In this document: piece after piece, positions 16,953 to 26,844 of the stretch
How positions within the stretch are numbered: position 1 is the first letter of the stretch
Layout: each line of letters opens with the position of its first letter
Notes under the pieces: generated by a model
The model's database searches: none
Told to the model about the DNA's origin: nothing
Seen by the model: only the letters and a program-made list of their open reading frames with translations
Position numbers and translations under genes: made by a program
Assembly (NCBI RefSeq): GCF_003732425.1
Contig: NZ_MOBX01000002.1
Location: 186,001 to 250,000, forward strand
DNA length: 64,000 bases
DNA from: Pseudomonas fluorescens
GTDB lineage: Bacteria; Pseudomonadota; Gammaproteobacteria; Pseudomonadales; Pseudomonadaceae
Direction: 5' to 3'

Positions 16953-17683
16953 TGCAGGCCAAAGGACGTTTGCTTGGCCTGGGCGTCGGCCCGGGTGATC
17001 CGGAACTGATTACCGTCAAAGCCTTGCGCCTGCTGCGCGAATCGCCGGTGGTGGCGTACTTCGTCGCCAAGGGCAAAAAGGGCAACGCGTTCGGCATCAT
17101 CGAAGCGCACCTGCAAGACGCACAGAATCTGCTGCCGTTGGTGTACCCGGTGACCACCGAAGTGCTGCCGGCTCCGCTCTCGTATGAACAGGTCATCAGC
17201 GATTTCTACGATGAGGCTGCCGAAACCATCGCGGCACATCTGGATGCCGGTCGCGATGTGGCGGTGATCTGTGAAGGTGATCCGTTCTTCTACGGCTCCT
17301 ACATGTACCTGCACGATCGCCTCGCCACTCGTTATGAAGCCCAAGTAGTGCCGGGCGTGTGCTCGATGCTGGGCGGCGCTTCGGTGCTCGGCGCGCCGCT
17401 GGTGTATCGCAATCAGAGCCTGTCGGTGCTCTCGGGCGTGTTGCCCCATGAAGAGCTGAAGCGGCGTCTGTCCGATGCCGACGCGGCGGTGATCATGAAG
17501 CTGGGGCGCAACTTCCCGAAAGTGCGTCAGGTGTTGGAAGAACTCGGGCTGGCCGAGCGCGCGCTGTATGTCGAACGCGCGACCATGGCCAATCAGAAGA
17601 TCGTGCCGATGGATCAGGTCGAGCCGATGTCGTCGCCGTATTTCTCGCTGATCATCGTGCCGGGCGAACGGTGGCAAGGCTGA
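16949..17683 (+). CDS. cobI: Precorrin-2 C20-methyltransferase CobI
   Basis: 244 residues. It adds the C-20 methyl to precorrin-2 using SAM. The tetrapyrrole methylase opening [19 protein letters not shown] and the central [19 protein letters not shown] are both clear. Two consecutive ATG codons start the gene at the cobH stop, and either may be used. The stop shares one base with the cobJ ATG. Confidence 0.96.
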   Translation: MMQAKGRLLGLGVGPGDPELITVKALRLLRESPVVAYFVAKGKKGNAFGIIEAHLQDAQNLLPLVYPVTTEVLPAPLSYEQVISDFYDEAAETIAAHLDAGRDVAVICEGDPFFYGSYMYLHDRLATRYEAQVVPGVCSMLGGASVLGAPLVYRNQSLSVLSGVLPHEELKRRLSDADAAVIMKLGRNFPKVRQVLEELGLAERALYVERATMANQKIVPMDQVEPMSSPYFSLIIVPGERWQG

Positions 17684-19383
17684 TGACTCAATCCACGCCA
17701 GCCATCGTCATTCTCGGTCAGGGCAGCCTGGCCACCGCGCGGCGCATTCAGCAGGTCTATCCGGCGGCGCAGATCCACGGCCTCGCCGGGCGCGTCGAAG
17801 GTGCCGATTGCACCTATCAGGAGTTCGGCGCGACCCTGCGCGCGTTGTATCAGCAGGACACGCCGATCATTGCCCTGTGCGCGGCCGGCATCGTCATCCG
17901 CACGCTGGCGCCGCTGTTGCTGGAAAAGGGCGCCGAGCCAGCAGTGCTCGCCGTGGCCGAAGACGGCAGCGCCGTGGTGCCGCTGTTGGGTGGCCTCGGC
18001 GGGGTGAATGTCATGGCGCGAGAGATCGCTGCCGGGCTGCAAGTCGCAGCCGCGATCACCACCAGCGGCGAGTTGCGTTTTGGCACGTGCCTGCTCAACC
18101 CGCCAAGCGGCTACGCATTGGGTGATCTGGAACTGGGCAAGCGCTTTGTCTCCGATCTGTTGGCCGGTCACAGCGTGCGCATCGAAGGCGCGGCGCCGTG
18201 GCTGGATCAGGCGCAACTGCTGGAAGATCCGCAGGCGCAGCGCTCGATTCATGTCGGCAGTGCCGCGCGTGAAGTGAGTGCCAGTGAGTTACTGATCTAT
18301 CCACGCAGTGTGGCGGTGGCGGTGAGTGCCGAAACAGCTGACCTGGCGAATGCCGTTCGCAGCGCATTGCAACAGGCGCAAATCGCGGGGCAATCGCTGG
18401 CCTGTGTGTTGGCCAGCGAGACGGAGATGGCTTCGCCACTTTTGCGCGAGGCGGCGCTCGACCTGGGTGTGCCGCTGCGCTTTGTCGCGGTGCAAAGCGA
18501 CATCGAAACCCTGGCGCGTGTCGCAATGCCAGAGGCGACAGTCGTTGCCGGCCACGGCATGGCAATCGCTGTCGCCGAGCAGCCGTTGGATGTTTCGAAC
18601 ATTGGCCGGCCACGCGGTCGACTTGCCGTCATCGGCCTCGGCCCCGGCGCCGCCGAATTGATGGTGCCGGCGGTAAAAGCCGAACTGGCCCGCGCCACCG
18701 ACGTGCTCGGCTACGAAACCTACGTGCGCATGGCCGGCCCGTTCCGTGACGATCAGATCCAGCACTGCACCGATAACCGCGAAGAAATGCAGCGCGCCCG
18801 TCACGCTTTCCGGCTGGCGGCCGAAGGCCGTTCGGTGATTGTGGTGTCGTCGGGTGATCCGGGCGTGTTCGCCATGGCGGCGGCCGTGCTTGAAGCCTTA
18901 CACGAGTCCGATGATCCGGCCTGGCACAGCGTTGATCTGGAAATCCTGCCGGGTGTCTCTGCTTCACTGGCCACCGCCGCGCAGGCCGGTGCACCGCTGG
19001 GCCATGACTTCTGTGTGATGTCGCTGTCGGACAACCTCAAGCCGTGGTCGATCATCGAGAAACGTCTGGACCTGGCCGCCGAGGCGGATCTGGCGCTGGC
19101 GTTCTACAACCCGATCTCCCGTGCCCGCCCGTGGCAACTGGGCCGGGCACTGGAAATCGTCGCACAGCACCGCACGCCTGAAACCCCGGTTGTACTTGGC
19201 CGTGACATCGGTCGCCCGGGCCAGACCCTGCGTACCACGACGTTGGGCGCGTTGACCGCGGACCAGGTGGACATGCGCACGATGGTCTTGATCGGTTCTT
19301 CGACCACGTGCACGTTCGCCCGCGCGAGTGGTGGGCATTGGGTCTACACGCCACGTTGGTACGGTGAAAAGCCGATTTCCTGA
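17683..19383 (+). CDS. cobJ: CbiG-CobJ fusion, precorrin-3B C17-methyltransferase
   Basis: 566 residues. The C-terminal half from about residue 308 is a tetrapyrrole methylase (VIGLGPGAAELMVP, VSSGDPGVFAMAAAV, LAFYNPISRARPWQL) that adds the C-17 methyl and drives ring contraction. The N-terminal half is CbiG-like (IALCAAGIVIRTLAPLL, VVPLLGGLGGVNVMAREIA), a domain that in anaerobic organisms opens the delta-lactone. The fusion is about twice the size of stand-alone CobJ and is, from memory, the usual form in pseudomonads. Last gene of cobGHIJ. Confidence 0.94.
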   Translation: MTQSTPAIVILGQGSLATARRIQQVYPAAQIHGLAGRVEGADCTYQEFGATLRALYQQDTPIIALCAAGIVIRTLAPLLLEKGAEPAVLAVAEDGSAVVPLLGGLGGVNVMAREIAAGLQVAAAITTSGELRFGTCLLNPPSGYALGDLELGKRFVSDLLAGHSVRIEGAAPWLDQAQLLEDPQAQRSIHVGSAAREVSASELLIYPRSVAVAVSAETADLANAVRSALQQAQIAGQSLACVLASETEMASPLLREAALDLGVPLRFVAVQSDIETLARVAMPEATVVAGHGMAIAVAEQPLDVSNIGRPRGRLAVIGLGPGAAELMVPAVKAELARATDVLGYETYVRMAGPFRDDQIQHCTDNREEMQRARHAFRLAAEGRSVIVVSSGDPGVFAMAAAVLEALHESDDPAWHSVDLEILPGVSASLATAAQAGAPLGHDFCVMSLSDNLKPWSIIEKRLDLAAEADLALAFYNPISRARPWQLGRALEIVAQHRTPETPVVLGRDIGRPGQTLRTTTLGALTADQVDMRTMVLIGSSTTCTFARASGGHWVYTPRWYGEKPIS

Positions 19384-19478
19384 GTTTGCTGTTATTGATC
19401 GCCGGGGGAAGTTGTAAATAACTTCTCTCGTTGTGACATCAGGTCAACACTTGCGAAGTTGATTATCAAAAGTAAGAC

Positions 19479-19512
19479 AAGGCCACGCCCTTTCCGGGGG
19501 ACGTGGCCTTTT
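19479..19512. terminator. Rho-independent terminator after cobJ
   Basis: AAGGCCACG and CGTGGCCTTTT form a GC-rich stem with a small loop and end in T residues on the plus strand and A residues before it, so it can work in either direction. It separates the cob operon from the toxin region. Confidence 0.85.
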
Positions 19513-19642
19513 CGTTGCTGATGACAAAAGAAATAACAGGCGCAGTTGTTGCTGAATCATACCGTTGTCGCATTTGAATGTTGGTCGATGTTTCCTTCGA
19601 CATTATTTGAGCTTCTTCAAGTTTGAGTGCCCCGTGGTTAGT

Positions 19643-19671
19643 CAATAGTTTTGTCCGACTTAGAACTATTG
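19643..19671. promoter_or_regulatory. Inverted repeat in the toxin 1 leader
   Basis: CAATAGTT-N13-AACTATTG is a perfect 8-bp inverted repeat ending just before the AAGGAAG ribosome site (19677-19683) of toxin 1. It could be an operator or a leader hairpin that affects access to the ribosome site. The N13 centre spans more than one helical turn, as in dimeric repressor sites. Confidence 0.45.
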
Positions 19672-19689
19672 AATCAAGGAAGAACACGG

Positions 19690-22600
19690 ATGAGTATTAC
19701 GGGAAACAATACAGGCGAACTTGCATTTACTTCGGCTGCAGAGTATTCGACCCTTCAAGGGGCATTGAGCGAGTTTGCCGACTCAGGCGAATACGCAGCG
19801 CTGGCCGAGGCTCATGAAGTTGCCAGCAAGACCTTCGAAGCGGTCGAAAAACTGCTGCCGGCGAAACTGTTTCAAGAACGACTCGAGGCCTTGCTGGATC
19901 GCAAGTCGACGCCGGCGCCTATGGACATTCATCGGATTCGAACCCGGTTGAATCGCTATGTGGCGAGATTGTCAGCAACGGTAGACATGCTCAACGGCGT
20001 CGCCCGGCCCGTGCCGAACATCATGCACTTCGTCTGGGTCGGTGGCAGTGAGGTCGGCGACAACCAGCGCGATTACATGAACATCTGGCGCAAGGTGCTG
20101 GAGCCGCAGGGGTATCGGTTCAATCTCTGGTATGACAGTGATGCTCTGCTCGCCTTTGAGATGAATCGGGTGATTCTCGACAGCGCAAGAGCGGATGCGA
20201 TGGCCTCGGGCGGTGACAAGGTCAGCAGGCCCAACCAGTTGTCGCAGATGATTGAAGACCGCGCGCGGGTATTGAAACATCAGATGTTCGACTACCTGAA
20301 CCAGCCGCAATGGGCTGGCCGGGCGGACGAGGCACGTATTGATCTGATGGTTCGCGCTTACGGCAAGGATCACGCGACGCTCGAGGCTTTCCGACAGCGG
20401 TGCCTGGAGACGCATCAGGCCATGGCCGGAACAGACTTGCAATTGCGTGACGTCCGCCACGAATTTGCGGGGCACTTTCTACAGGATGTCTATCAGCGCG
20501 AAGTGGCCATGCGTGGCAATTTTGCCGCAGCGAGCGATGTCGTGCGGCTGCAGGCCGAGTACATGGAAGGGGGACGTTACAGCGACATGGATTACTTGCC
20601 GCCGCTGGCCGAGACGTTGGGTGGCGTGGATATCAGTGGGTTTGATGGCAATCAGCGACTCGCGGTCCTGAAACTTCTACTGGATCACAATCAAGCGCTG
20701 ATGCCAGGACGGGATCCAGACCGCTATACAGAGATAACCGGTGAAATTCCCGCTCGGCATAAAGAGGCACTAACCACTTTTGCGCGCGGTGAACCCGGGG
20801 TTCAGCAGATTTTCGCTGCACCACAGGACCACCTTGTGCCACAGGATGCCCTTCGCTTGGGAACCGCCCATGGCAGTGCGAGTACCGGGGAAATGAATGC
20901 GCATTTCATCGCCCATCCGGGCGGTGCCATGACCCTGTCTTACATGCAGATGATTCGAGCCAATTATGACTGCTTGCTAGAGGTGGAGCGTCGCTTGCTC
21001 GCTGCCGGCATTGATATTGCGGATGAGGGACGGGCGTTGCCCATCATTCAAAATGTGGTCAATGAAACGGCAGCCGAGGGCAAGTTTCCGCATTCAAAAA
21101 CTCACTATTCGTCAGCCAAGCTGATCGATGCCATTCGCACGTATTATCAGGACGGTATTCGGGTCGATGCACGTGGCACCATTGCCCTTACCGGGCCGGG
21201 TGCGGCGGCGGCAGGACTTAGCAAATACATCGAACAGCGTCTGCAATCCGATCATATTGATGAGGTTCGCAATCGACTGAAATTGGTTGAGGGCTATAAC
21301 GTTTCCACGGAAGAGGAACGGATCTCCGGCTGGACAGTGAATGGCGATGAAAACCAGTGGCTTGAGAAAGAGCAGGACAAATGGCGCAACGGCAAACTCA
21401 AGTCACGTTATGCCGGTCGGTTGGCGGATCTGCTGAGGCCGCAGACCCTGACCTTTAAACAAGGCTGGCCGGTGATCGAAGGCAAACCGGTGCTGTTGAC
21501 CTCGGTGCTGCATCAGCTGATGGATGACTTGGGCGAACCGTTCATTCGCGCAATGAAAGACAAGTTGAGTGGCGATGTTACGTTCTACGAAGCTTTTGCC
21601 ATCGGTTTCGATGCCCGCCAGCAAATTCTCGCCCAGCCTGCCCTTGAACTGCCGCCGTCTCACGGTGCGGAATCCACCAGTAACCTGAACGAACTGTTGG
21701 TCCGGGTTGCCCGCGGCTCGCTTGCTGTCGAACAACTCAGCCCGTTACTGCGCGTGATGCTGGGCGGGATGTTCGGCGCGGCGAGCCTGGATGTCGACGG
21801 TTTTGCCGGTGCGTGGAAGGACCTTTCCAGCCTCGCTGCGCAAACCGCTGAAGATGGGCTGTTTGCCCGCTTCAACGCGATCGAAAGTGCCTTGCGCGAA
21901 CACGCGACGCCGGCCTTCAAGGCTGGCCTGGCAAGCGCTGAACCCTCCGCCACGTACACGGCCCGCGAACTCAAGGTGCATGCCTTGAGCGAGCCATTGA
22001 CGTTGCGTCAGTGGGGCGAACGTATCGCCAGGATCGACAGCACGGCGCGTCGTGAATATCACGCGCAGATTCTGCGCAACGGTGAGGCGGTTCGGACTGA
22101 ACTGTTTAAGGCTGGCGCCATGTCTGCCAGGAAAGTACCGCAGGACCTGCTCATGTCCACGCCGGGCGATCCTGGGCGTCGATGCTATCCGCTGGCACTG
22201 ATGATGGCCGCAGCGTTGACTGGTGGTGAGGTGGCTGAGCGTGCCCTGATCGGCCGGGTGGCGAACGTCAGCCATGCTCCAGAGGACGCCGACTCGCGGG
22301 CTTTACTATCAGCGCTGGACGAATTGCAGGCGCTACCGCTGACAACCGTGGGCGAGCCACACGGCCTTCATGGTCTGGACTCCATCGCACAAATACTGGA
22401 GGCGAAAACCGCTTCGACGGTCATGCTGCTCGACACCGGCAATCATGCGCTGCTGGTGGCGAAAACAGTGGAGGGCAGCCAGACGGTTTATCGGTTTTAC
22501 GAGCCGAATTTTGCGATCTATGGATTTACGCGGGTAGAGCAACTTAAAGAGGGCGTGCAGCGTTACCTGAGCAGAGATCAAGGTGCAATGGCCCGGTTAT

Positions 22601-25600
22601 ACGGCCTCGCGGAGGGCGACCGTGCGCGGTTCAATGTTGTCGAAGTCGATACCACGGCGCTCATGGGCCGGACACTTTTGTCGAACACACCGCTGGGCAG
22701 CTTTTTGCAAAACGCTTCGATTGTCGATCCAGGGAGCGCTTCGGTCTGGCAAAAACAAGCCGTAGGACGCCAGCGATCGCTGGGTGAAAACGCCCGGATG
22801 GGCGCCAGCCTGACGCAACTGGATGCGCGTTACTGGGCGCAGGCATTCGAGCAGGCCACCGGTCAGCTACGTGCCGAAAACAAGTTGGGCGGTGAGTTTC
22901 TGCCGCTGCTGGAAACGCTGCAGGAGCACCCTGACGCCGGTTATCGCATGACGCTGGTGGACGCGCGCGATCCGCAAAATACCCGAATCGTCACCACCAC
23001 TGACGCGCGCTTCAGTAAGGTCCAACAGCACATCCAGCGTCTGGTGCAGTCCCTGGCCGGCAAAAGTACTGCAGCGGGTGAGGCCGACGGCGGCAGTCGG
23101 CTGAGTTTCGCCTTTGCGATTCAGACGCTGATTACCGAGATGCGCCATCGCGAATACCAGGCTGGGGCTGAGCAGGTGCCGGCGTTGTCGATCGCGCTGC
23201 AGGTGCAGGTCTATGTCAGTTATGCCCAGTTGGGTTATGGCGTGCTGAACGATGCGGCACAGATTGTCAGTCTCGTTCGTCAAGTGGCAGCCAGTGAGCA
23301 GGCATTGGCGTTGCGCCAGTCATCGCTGTCCGGCCGGCTGCTGGGCCGGGCCTCCGTGGCGGCCGGGATTGTCTTCTCCGCCGTTAACATAGGTTTTGAC
23401 CTCTACGCCCTGGCAGTGGCGACCAATCAGGAACAGCGTTCACGGTTTGCCACGCAACTGGTGTTCAATGTGGCGGCCCTGGCGCTGGATATCACCGCGT
23501 TGGCGGTTGGTGGAGCGGTGGGCGGTGCTGCGGCAATTCTGTCGGTGCCACTGCTCGGCGTGGGCATTGGTGTGACGGCGATCGCCAGCAACCTGGGACA
23601 GATCAGCGACAAGGCCAAAGGTGTCGGCGCGCACTTGCGCAAGATCCAGGACGCCTACGGCCCTGGCGTTTACACGCGCAAGGACGGTGTGCTGAGTTTT
23701 GAACCCGAAGCCGTCATCACCGAGCTGGACTTGCAAGGCAACCGGATCCACTTCGACAGTCAGAAGTTTTACCCCATGGATCGCGGTGGACTTGAGCTGC
23801 CGCAGTTCAACAATCACCCGTCGCGACTGCACCAGGCTATCGATATCCGCGAGACACTCGGACTGCCGCAGGTGGTCAGTCTCATCCGGCCGGCGCCCGG
23901 TGACGTACAGACGGTGGTACTACCGTGTACACCGCAGTGTTACTTCGGTTATGAGTACCAGGTCGGAACGTCCGGCTATGCCTATGAGCCACAGCCTGGC
24001 GAGTTGGCGCGTGAGCCCCGGCAAGCAAGCGAACAGGCCTCACCGAGCTTCCTCGGTACTTTTGTGCCATTTGGCGGCCTGGTTGATGACCTCCATCAGC
24101 CACACATGCAAACCTGGTATCCGAGCCTGCGCAACAGCACCGTCAACAAGCTGGAGTACGACGAGCACGGCAACCAGCGTTTCTATTTCTTCGCCAACAC
24201 ACCGTTCCCGCACATCCTCTACAAGCTCTACCCGTTCAACCAGCCCACACGAATTGTTGTGACGCTGGACGAACAGGTGCGCCAGTTGCTGGTGCCGACA
24301 CTGCCGGCCGAATGGAAACAATGCATTTCCTACGAGATCTTCAGCCGTTCACCCGGGGCTCGCCAGCTCTGGTTGACTCCCGGTCTGGTTGCCGTTTACC
24401 TGCGCAATTACGCGGCGACCCAGTGGGTACTTCATGCGCCATGGGTCAGCGAAACCAAGGTGCGATTTGAGGAGTCGTTTCTCAGTGTCGATGGAATACG
24501 GATTGAAGGTCAGGTGGACTTCATCCAGCTGATCAATGGCGAGATGTTCAGTCTCGACTGGGAAAACCAGCGTCTGCTGCTGGTGTCGGTCACCCAGGAG
24601 CAACAGGATTCGCAGGCTGCGCTGCTGGCCCGCGTTCGAACGCGAGTGGCGGAGCGACGCGTTGCAGCGGCTTTTGTGCCGTTACACAAATTCCGGGTGC
24701 CCATGGACGCTGTGCTGCGGCCCGTCCTGGTCACGGCCTATTACGACGTTGCGCGTGGCCGGCTGCTGTATGCGCGCAACCTGCCAGAGGAGGTCAATGA
24801 CGGCGTTGTATTGGCTGCAGCCAACGCCGGGCAGGCATGGTTTTATCACCCCGAGCACGCGACGGTCTGGCGGGTCGATGCGATCACCGGCACGGTCAAG
24901 CATCGCTACCGACTGATGAACCCCGCCCGTGGTGCAAGAATCATCGGCTGTGAACAAACTGCCAACGGCTTGCACCTCAGGCAAAAAATGCTTGAAGTCA
25001 ACGGTGGGGTAGAAACCGTATTCGAATACCGGCTGTCTGAGTATTCCGTAGTGCTTACCGGCATCCATACATCAGCCGCCTGGAGTGATTACACGCCGAG
25101 GCGCCCGGCCGATTACTGGCATTCATTGGTGGGTAGCTTCAACACGCCACGGACCTATGCCGATGGCACGTCTGGCATGGCGTCGAGCCTGAGCACCTGG
25201 GGGCCTGCCGGGTTCGTGCAGATCCGCAGCCATGAGAAGGAAACGCTGCGAGATCTGGGCTGGATCCGTCTGGCTGACCGGCTGTATTTCCAGTTGGCCC
25301 ACAGCACCGGGCTCAAGCTGGACACGATCCTGCTGACCTGGAATGACGGCGTGGACGACCTGCCGCTGTTCTACAGCAAACAGGCCCGATTGCTGCGTCG
25401 TGGAGCTGGATCGGAGGGTGGGCAAGTCATCGCCGAGGATGTCATCGATGTCAGTCCATTCGCTGAGCGCTACATCGCAACCCGGGCAGACGGACGCCTG
25501 TTTGAGGTCGACAGGCAAGGCGGGCTGCACTTCGTTGGGATCGGCGCCCACTGGTTGCGCAGCCATGCCGACTGGCTCGCCGCGTTACCGGCGCTGGCCG

Positions 25601-26787
25601 ATGCTTACCGGGATGCGCCGTTTTCGATTATCGGGTTGAGCAATGTTTCCGGTCAGCACTCAGTGGCGGCGTGGTGTATCGGCGCGAAGGTATTGCTCGC
25701 CGATGTCGGTGAAGGTAAGGAGCTGGCGCTGCTTGGGCTGACGCCCGACAAGCAGGCCGCCTGGCTGCTCGACGTTTCGGCGGGGCAGCTTTATCGCCAG
25801 GCGCTGGTGCAGATCCAGACGTTGCGCGCAGCGTTTGCCAATGGTTCGCGGTTACTCGATCACACGGTGCTGCCAGTGGCGGAAAAAGTCTGGGGGCAAT
25901 GGTCATTCGCCGAGGTGCTGACGCAGGGGCAAGGGTTGCTCGGGCGTACTCGCCAAGGCGTTAACCTGGAACTGCTCGATCAACAGCCGGCACGTATCGT
26001 TGGCGTCGAAAAACAATGGTCGTTCATCGCCGGGCAAACCGCCGGGCAATTGCAGGACCGTCTGAACGGATTGTTGAGCGGACAATCCCATGCACCGGTT
26101 ATGCACGTCGAAGACGCCATGGGTCGCTACACGTATTTTGTGCCGGAACTGGATCGACTCTTCGATATTTCGGGGCGGGCCGATGGTCAGTGGTCGGTGT
26201 TTCTTGGCGCACGCGACACTTCGGTGGCCATGCTGTTCGACCCGATTGACAACGTGATCTACAGTCGGGGTTCGGCAGGTGGCATCAGGGTACAAGACAG
26301 TTACGCCCGGCGCGAAGGCGAGCTCCTGGCGCTCGATGTGAGTGGTGAGGTCACCGATATCATGGCAATGCTGCCTGACGGGGTCGAAAAACTGATTCTC
26401 ACTTTTGGTGCCAAGGCATTGAGCTATCGGGTGTCGGAGCAAGCCTGGCAACGGCTGGACTGCATCGTAGTCGATCGCGTGCGTCCGCTAGATGCAGCCG
26501 ATACGCGTAGCTGTACTTTGGTGCTGGACGTGGAAGCTGCCGAGCGCCTGTTGGTGTCGTTGGTCGACGGGCAGTTGGTGTTCTCGGACCCGGATACGGC
26601 CCACAGTCTGATCGTGCGTAACGTCACGCCGGAAGGTGAGGAGTCAGACAGGCCACTGCAGATAAACATCAGGCTCGGCGCGGTGGACTACCAGCGGGGT
26701 GTCGAACAGTGGCTTGGCGCGCTGGCACTCGTAAGTTCAGATGCAGAGATTGCGACACTGGAAAAGCTAGTTAAACAGCTGTTCTGA
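19690..26787 (+). CDS. TcdA/TcdB-like giant glucosylating toxin, copy 1
   Basis: 2,365 residues; ATG chosen because AAGGAAG lies seven bases upstream (a TTG at 19651 would add 13). Order: helical N-terminus to about 100; GT44-type glycosyltransferase about 105-550 with Trp116 (MHFVWVGG), Asp283 and Arg286 (AASDVVR), Tyr297, Asp299 and Asp301 (YSDMD), and ExxSxW at 543-548. The spacing from Asp283 to Asp301 equals that of TcdB 270-288. Residues about 800-960 look like a C58/YopT-type Cys protease: Cys832 (GRRCYPLALMM), His919, but Glu938 where Asp is expected. A TcdA/TcdB-type pore follows at about 1140-1340 (VPLLGVGIGV), then a delivery domain and a beta-rich C-terminus. No signal peptide. 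A role in killing or disabling eukaryotic cells by modifying GTPases is inferred. Confidence 0.92.
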   Translation: MSITGNNTGELAFTSAAEYSTLQGALSEFADSGEYAALAEAHEVASKTFEAVEKLLPAKLFQERLEALLDRKSTPAPMDIHRIRTRLNRYVARLSATVDMLNGVARPVPNIMHFVWVGGSEVGDNQRDYMNIWRKVLEPQGYRFNLWYDSDALLAFEMNRVILDSARADAMASGGDKVSRPNQLSQMIEDRARVLKHQMFDYLNQPQWAGRADEARIDLMVRAYGKDHATLEAFRQRCLETHQAMAGTDLQLRDVRHEFAGHFLQDVYQREVAMRGNFAAASDVVRLQAEYMEGGRYSDMDYLPPLAETLGGVDISGFDGNQRLAVLKLLLDHNQALMPGRDPDRYTEITGEIPARHKEALTTFARGEPGVQQIFAAPQDHLVPQDALRLGTAHGSASTGEMNAHFIAHPGGAMTLSYMQMIRANYDCLLEVERRLLAAGIDIADEGRALPIIQNVVNETAAEGKFPHSKTHYSSAKLIDAIRTYYQDGIRVDARGTIALTGPGAAAAGLSKYIEQRLQSDHIDEVRNRLKLVEGYNVSTEEERISGWTVNGDENQWLEKEQDKWRNGKLKSRYAGRLADLLRPQTLTFKQGWPVIEGKPVLLTSVLHQLMDDLGEPFIRAMKDKLSGDVTFYEAFAIGFDARQQILAQPALELPPSHGAESTSNLNELLVRVARGSLAVEQLSPLLRVMLGGMFGAASLDVDGFAGAWKDLSSLAAQTAEDGLFARFNAIESALREHATPAFKAGLASAEPSATYTARELKVHALSEPLTLRQWGERIARIDSTARREYHAQILRNGEAVRTELFKAGAMSARKVPQDLLMSTPGDPGRRCYPLALMMAAALTGGEVAERALIGRVANVSHAPEDADSRALLSALDELQALPLTTVGEPHGLHGLDSIAQILEAKTASTVMLLDTGNHALLVAKTVEGSQTVYRFYEPNFAIYGFTRVEQLKEGVQRYLSRDQGAMARLYGLAEGDRARFNVVEVDTTALMGRTLLSNTPLGSFLQNASIVDPGSASVWQKQAVGRQRSLGENARMGASLTQLDARYWAQAFEQATGQLRAENKLGGEFLPLLETLQEHPDAGYRMTLVDARDPQNTRIVTTTDARFSKVQQHIQRLVQSLAGKSTAAGEADGGSRLSFAFAIQTLITEMRHREYQAGAEQVPALSIALQVQVYVSYAQLGYGVLNDAAQIVSLVRQVAASEQALALRQSSLSGRLLGRASVAAGIVFSAVNIGFDLYALAVATNQEQRSRFATQLVFNVAALALDITALAVGGAVGGAAAILSVPLLGVGIGVTAIASNLGQISDKAKGVGAHLRKIQDAYGPGVYTRKDGVLSFEPEAVITELDLQGNRIHFDSQKFYPMDRGGLELPQFNNHPSRLHQAIDIRETLGLPQVVSLIRPAPGDVQTVVLPCTPQCYFGYEYQVGTSGYAYEPQPGELAREPRQASEQASPSFLGTFVPFGGLVDDLHQPHMQTWYPSLRNSTVNKLEYDEHGNQRFYFFANTPFPHILYKLYPFNQPTRIVVTLDEQVRQLLVPTLPAEWKQCISYEIFSRSPGARQLWLTPGLVAVYLRNYAATQWVLHAPWVSETKVRFEESFLSVDGIRIEGQVDFIQLINGEMFSLDWENQRLLLVSVTQEQQDSQAALLARVRTRVAERRVAAAFVPLHKFRVPMDAVLRPVLVTAYYDVARGRLLYARNLPEEVNDGVVLAAANAGQAWFYHPEHATVWRVDAITGTVKHRYRLMNPARGARIIGCEQTANGLHLRQKMLEVNGGVETVFEYRLSEYSVVLTGIHTSAAWSDYTPRRPADYWHSLVGSFNTPRTYADGTSGMASSLSTWGPAGFVQIRSHEKETLRDLGWIRLADRLYFQLAHSTGLKLDTILLTWNDGVDDLPLFYSKQARLLRRGAGSEGGQVIAEDVIDVSPFAERYIATRADGRLFEVDRQGGLHFVGIGAHWLRSHADWLAALPALADAYRDAPFSIIGLSNVSGQHSVAAWCIGAKVLLADVGEGKELALLGLTPDKQAAWLLDVSAGQLYRQALVQIQTLRAAFANGSRLLDHTVLPVAEKVWGQWSFAEVLTQGQGLLGRTRQGVNLELLDQQPARIVGVEKQWSFIAGQTAGQLQDRLNGLLSGQSHAPVMHVEDAMGRYTYFVPELDRLFDISGRADGQWSVFLGARDTSVAMLFDPIDNVIYSRGSAGGIRVQDSYARREGELLALDVSGEVTDIMAMLPDGVEKLILTFGAKALSYRVSEQAWQRLDCIVVDRVRPLDAADTRSCTLVLDVEAAERLLVSLVDGQLVFSDPDTAHSLIVRNVTPEGEESDRPLQINIRLGAVDYQRGVEQWLGALALVSSDAEIATLEKLVKQLF

Positions 26788-26810
26788 AATATACCGCCAA
26801 ACTAAAAGGT

Positions 26811-26844
26811 AAAGGGGTCGTGAGCGCGAGTTCACGACCCTTTT
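26811..26844. terminator. Rho-independent terminator between the toxin genes
   Basis: AAAGGGGTCGTGA and TCACGACCCTTTT form a stem of about 11 bp around an 8-base loop, ending in TTTT. It starts 23 bases after the stop of toxin 1, so the two toxins are probably transcribed separately. Confidence 0.88.

Larger units (their letters stand above)
19384..19689. other. Spacer between cobJ and the first giant toxin
   Basis: About 306 bp, visibly more AT-rich than the cob genes. It contains a bidirectional terminator, an AT-rich presumed promoter zone for the toxin and an 8-bp inverted repeat in front of the ribosome site. No gene is supported. Confidence 0.7.

Noticed and set aside
19651..19689. TTG start adding 13 residues to toxin 1
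   Set aside because: It lies in the centre of the inverted repeat and has no ribosome site, while the ATG at 19690 has AAGGAAG at good distance.
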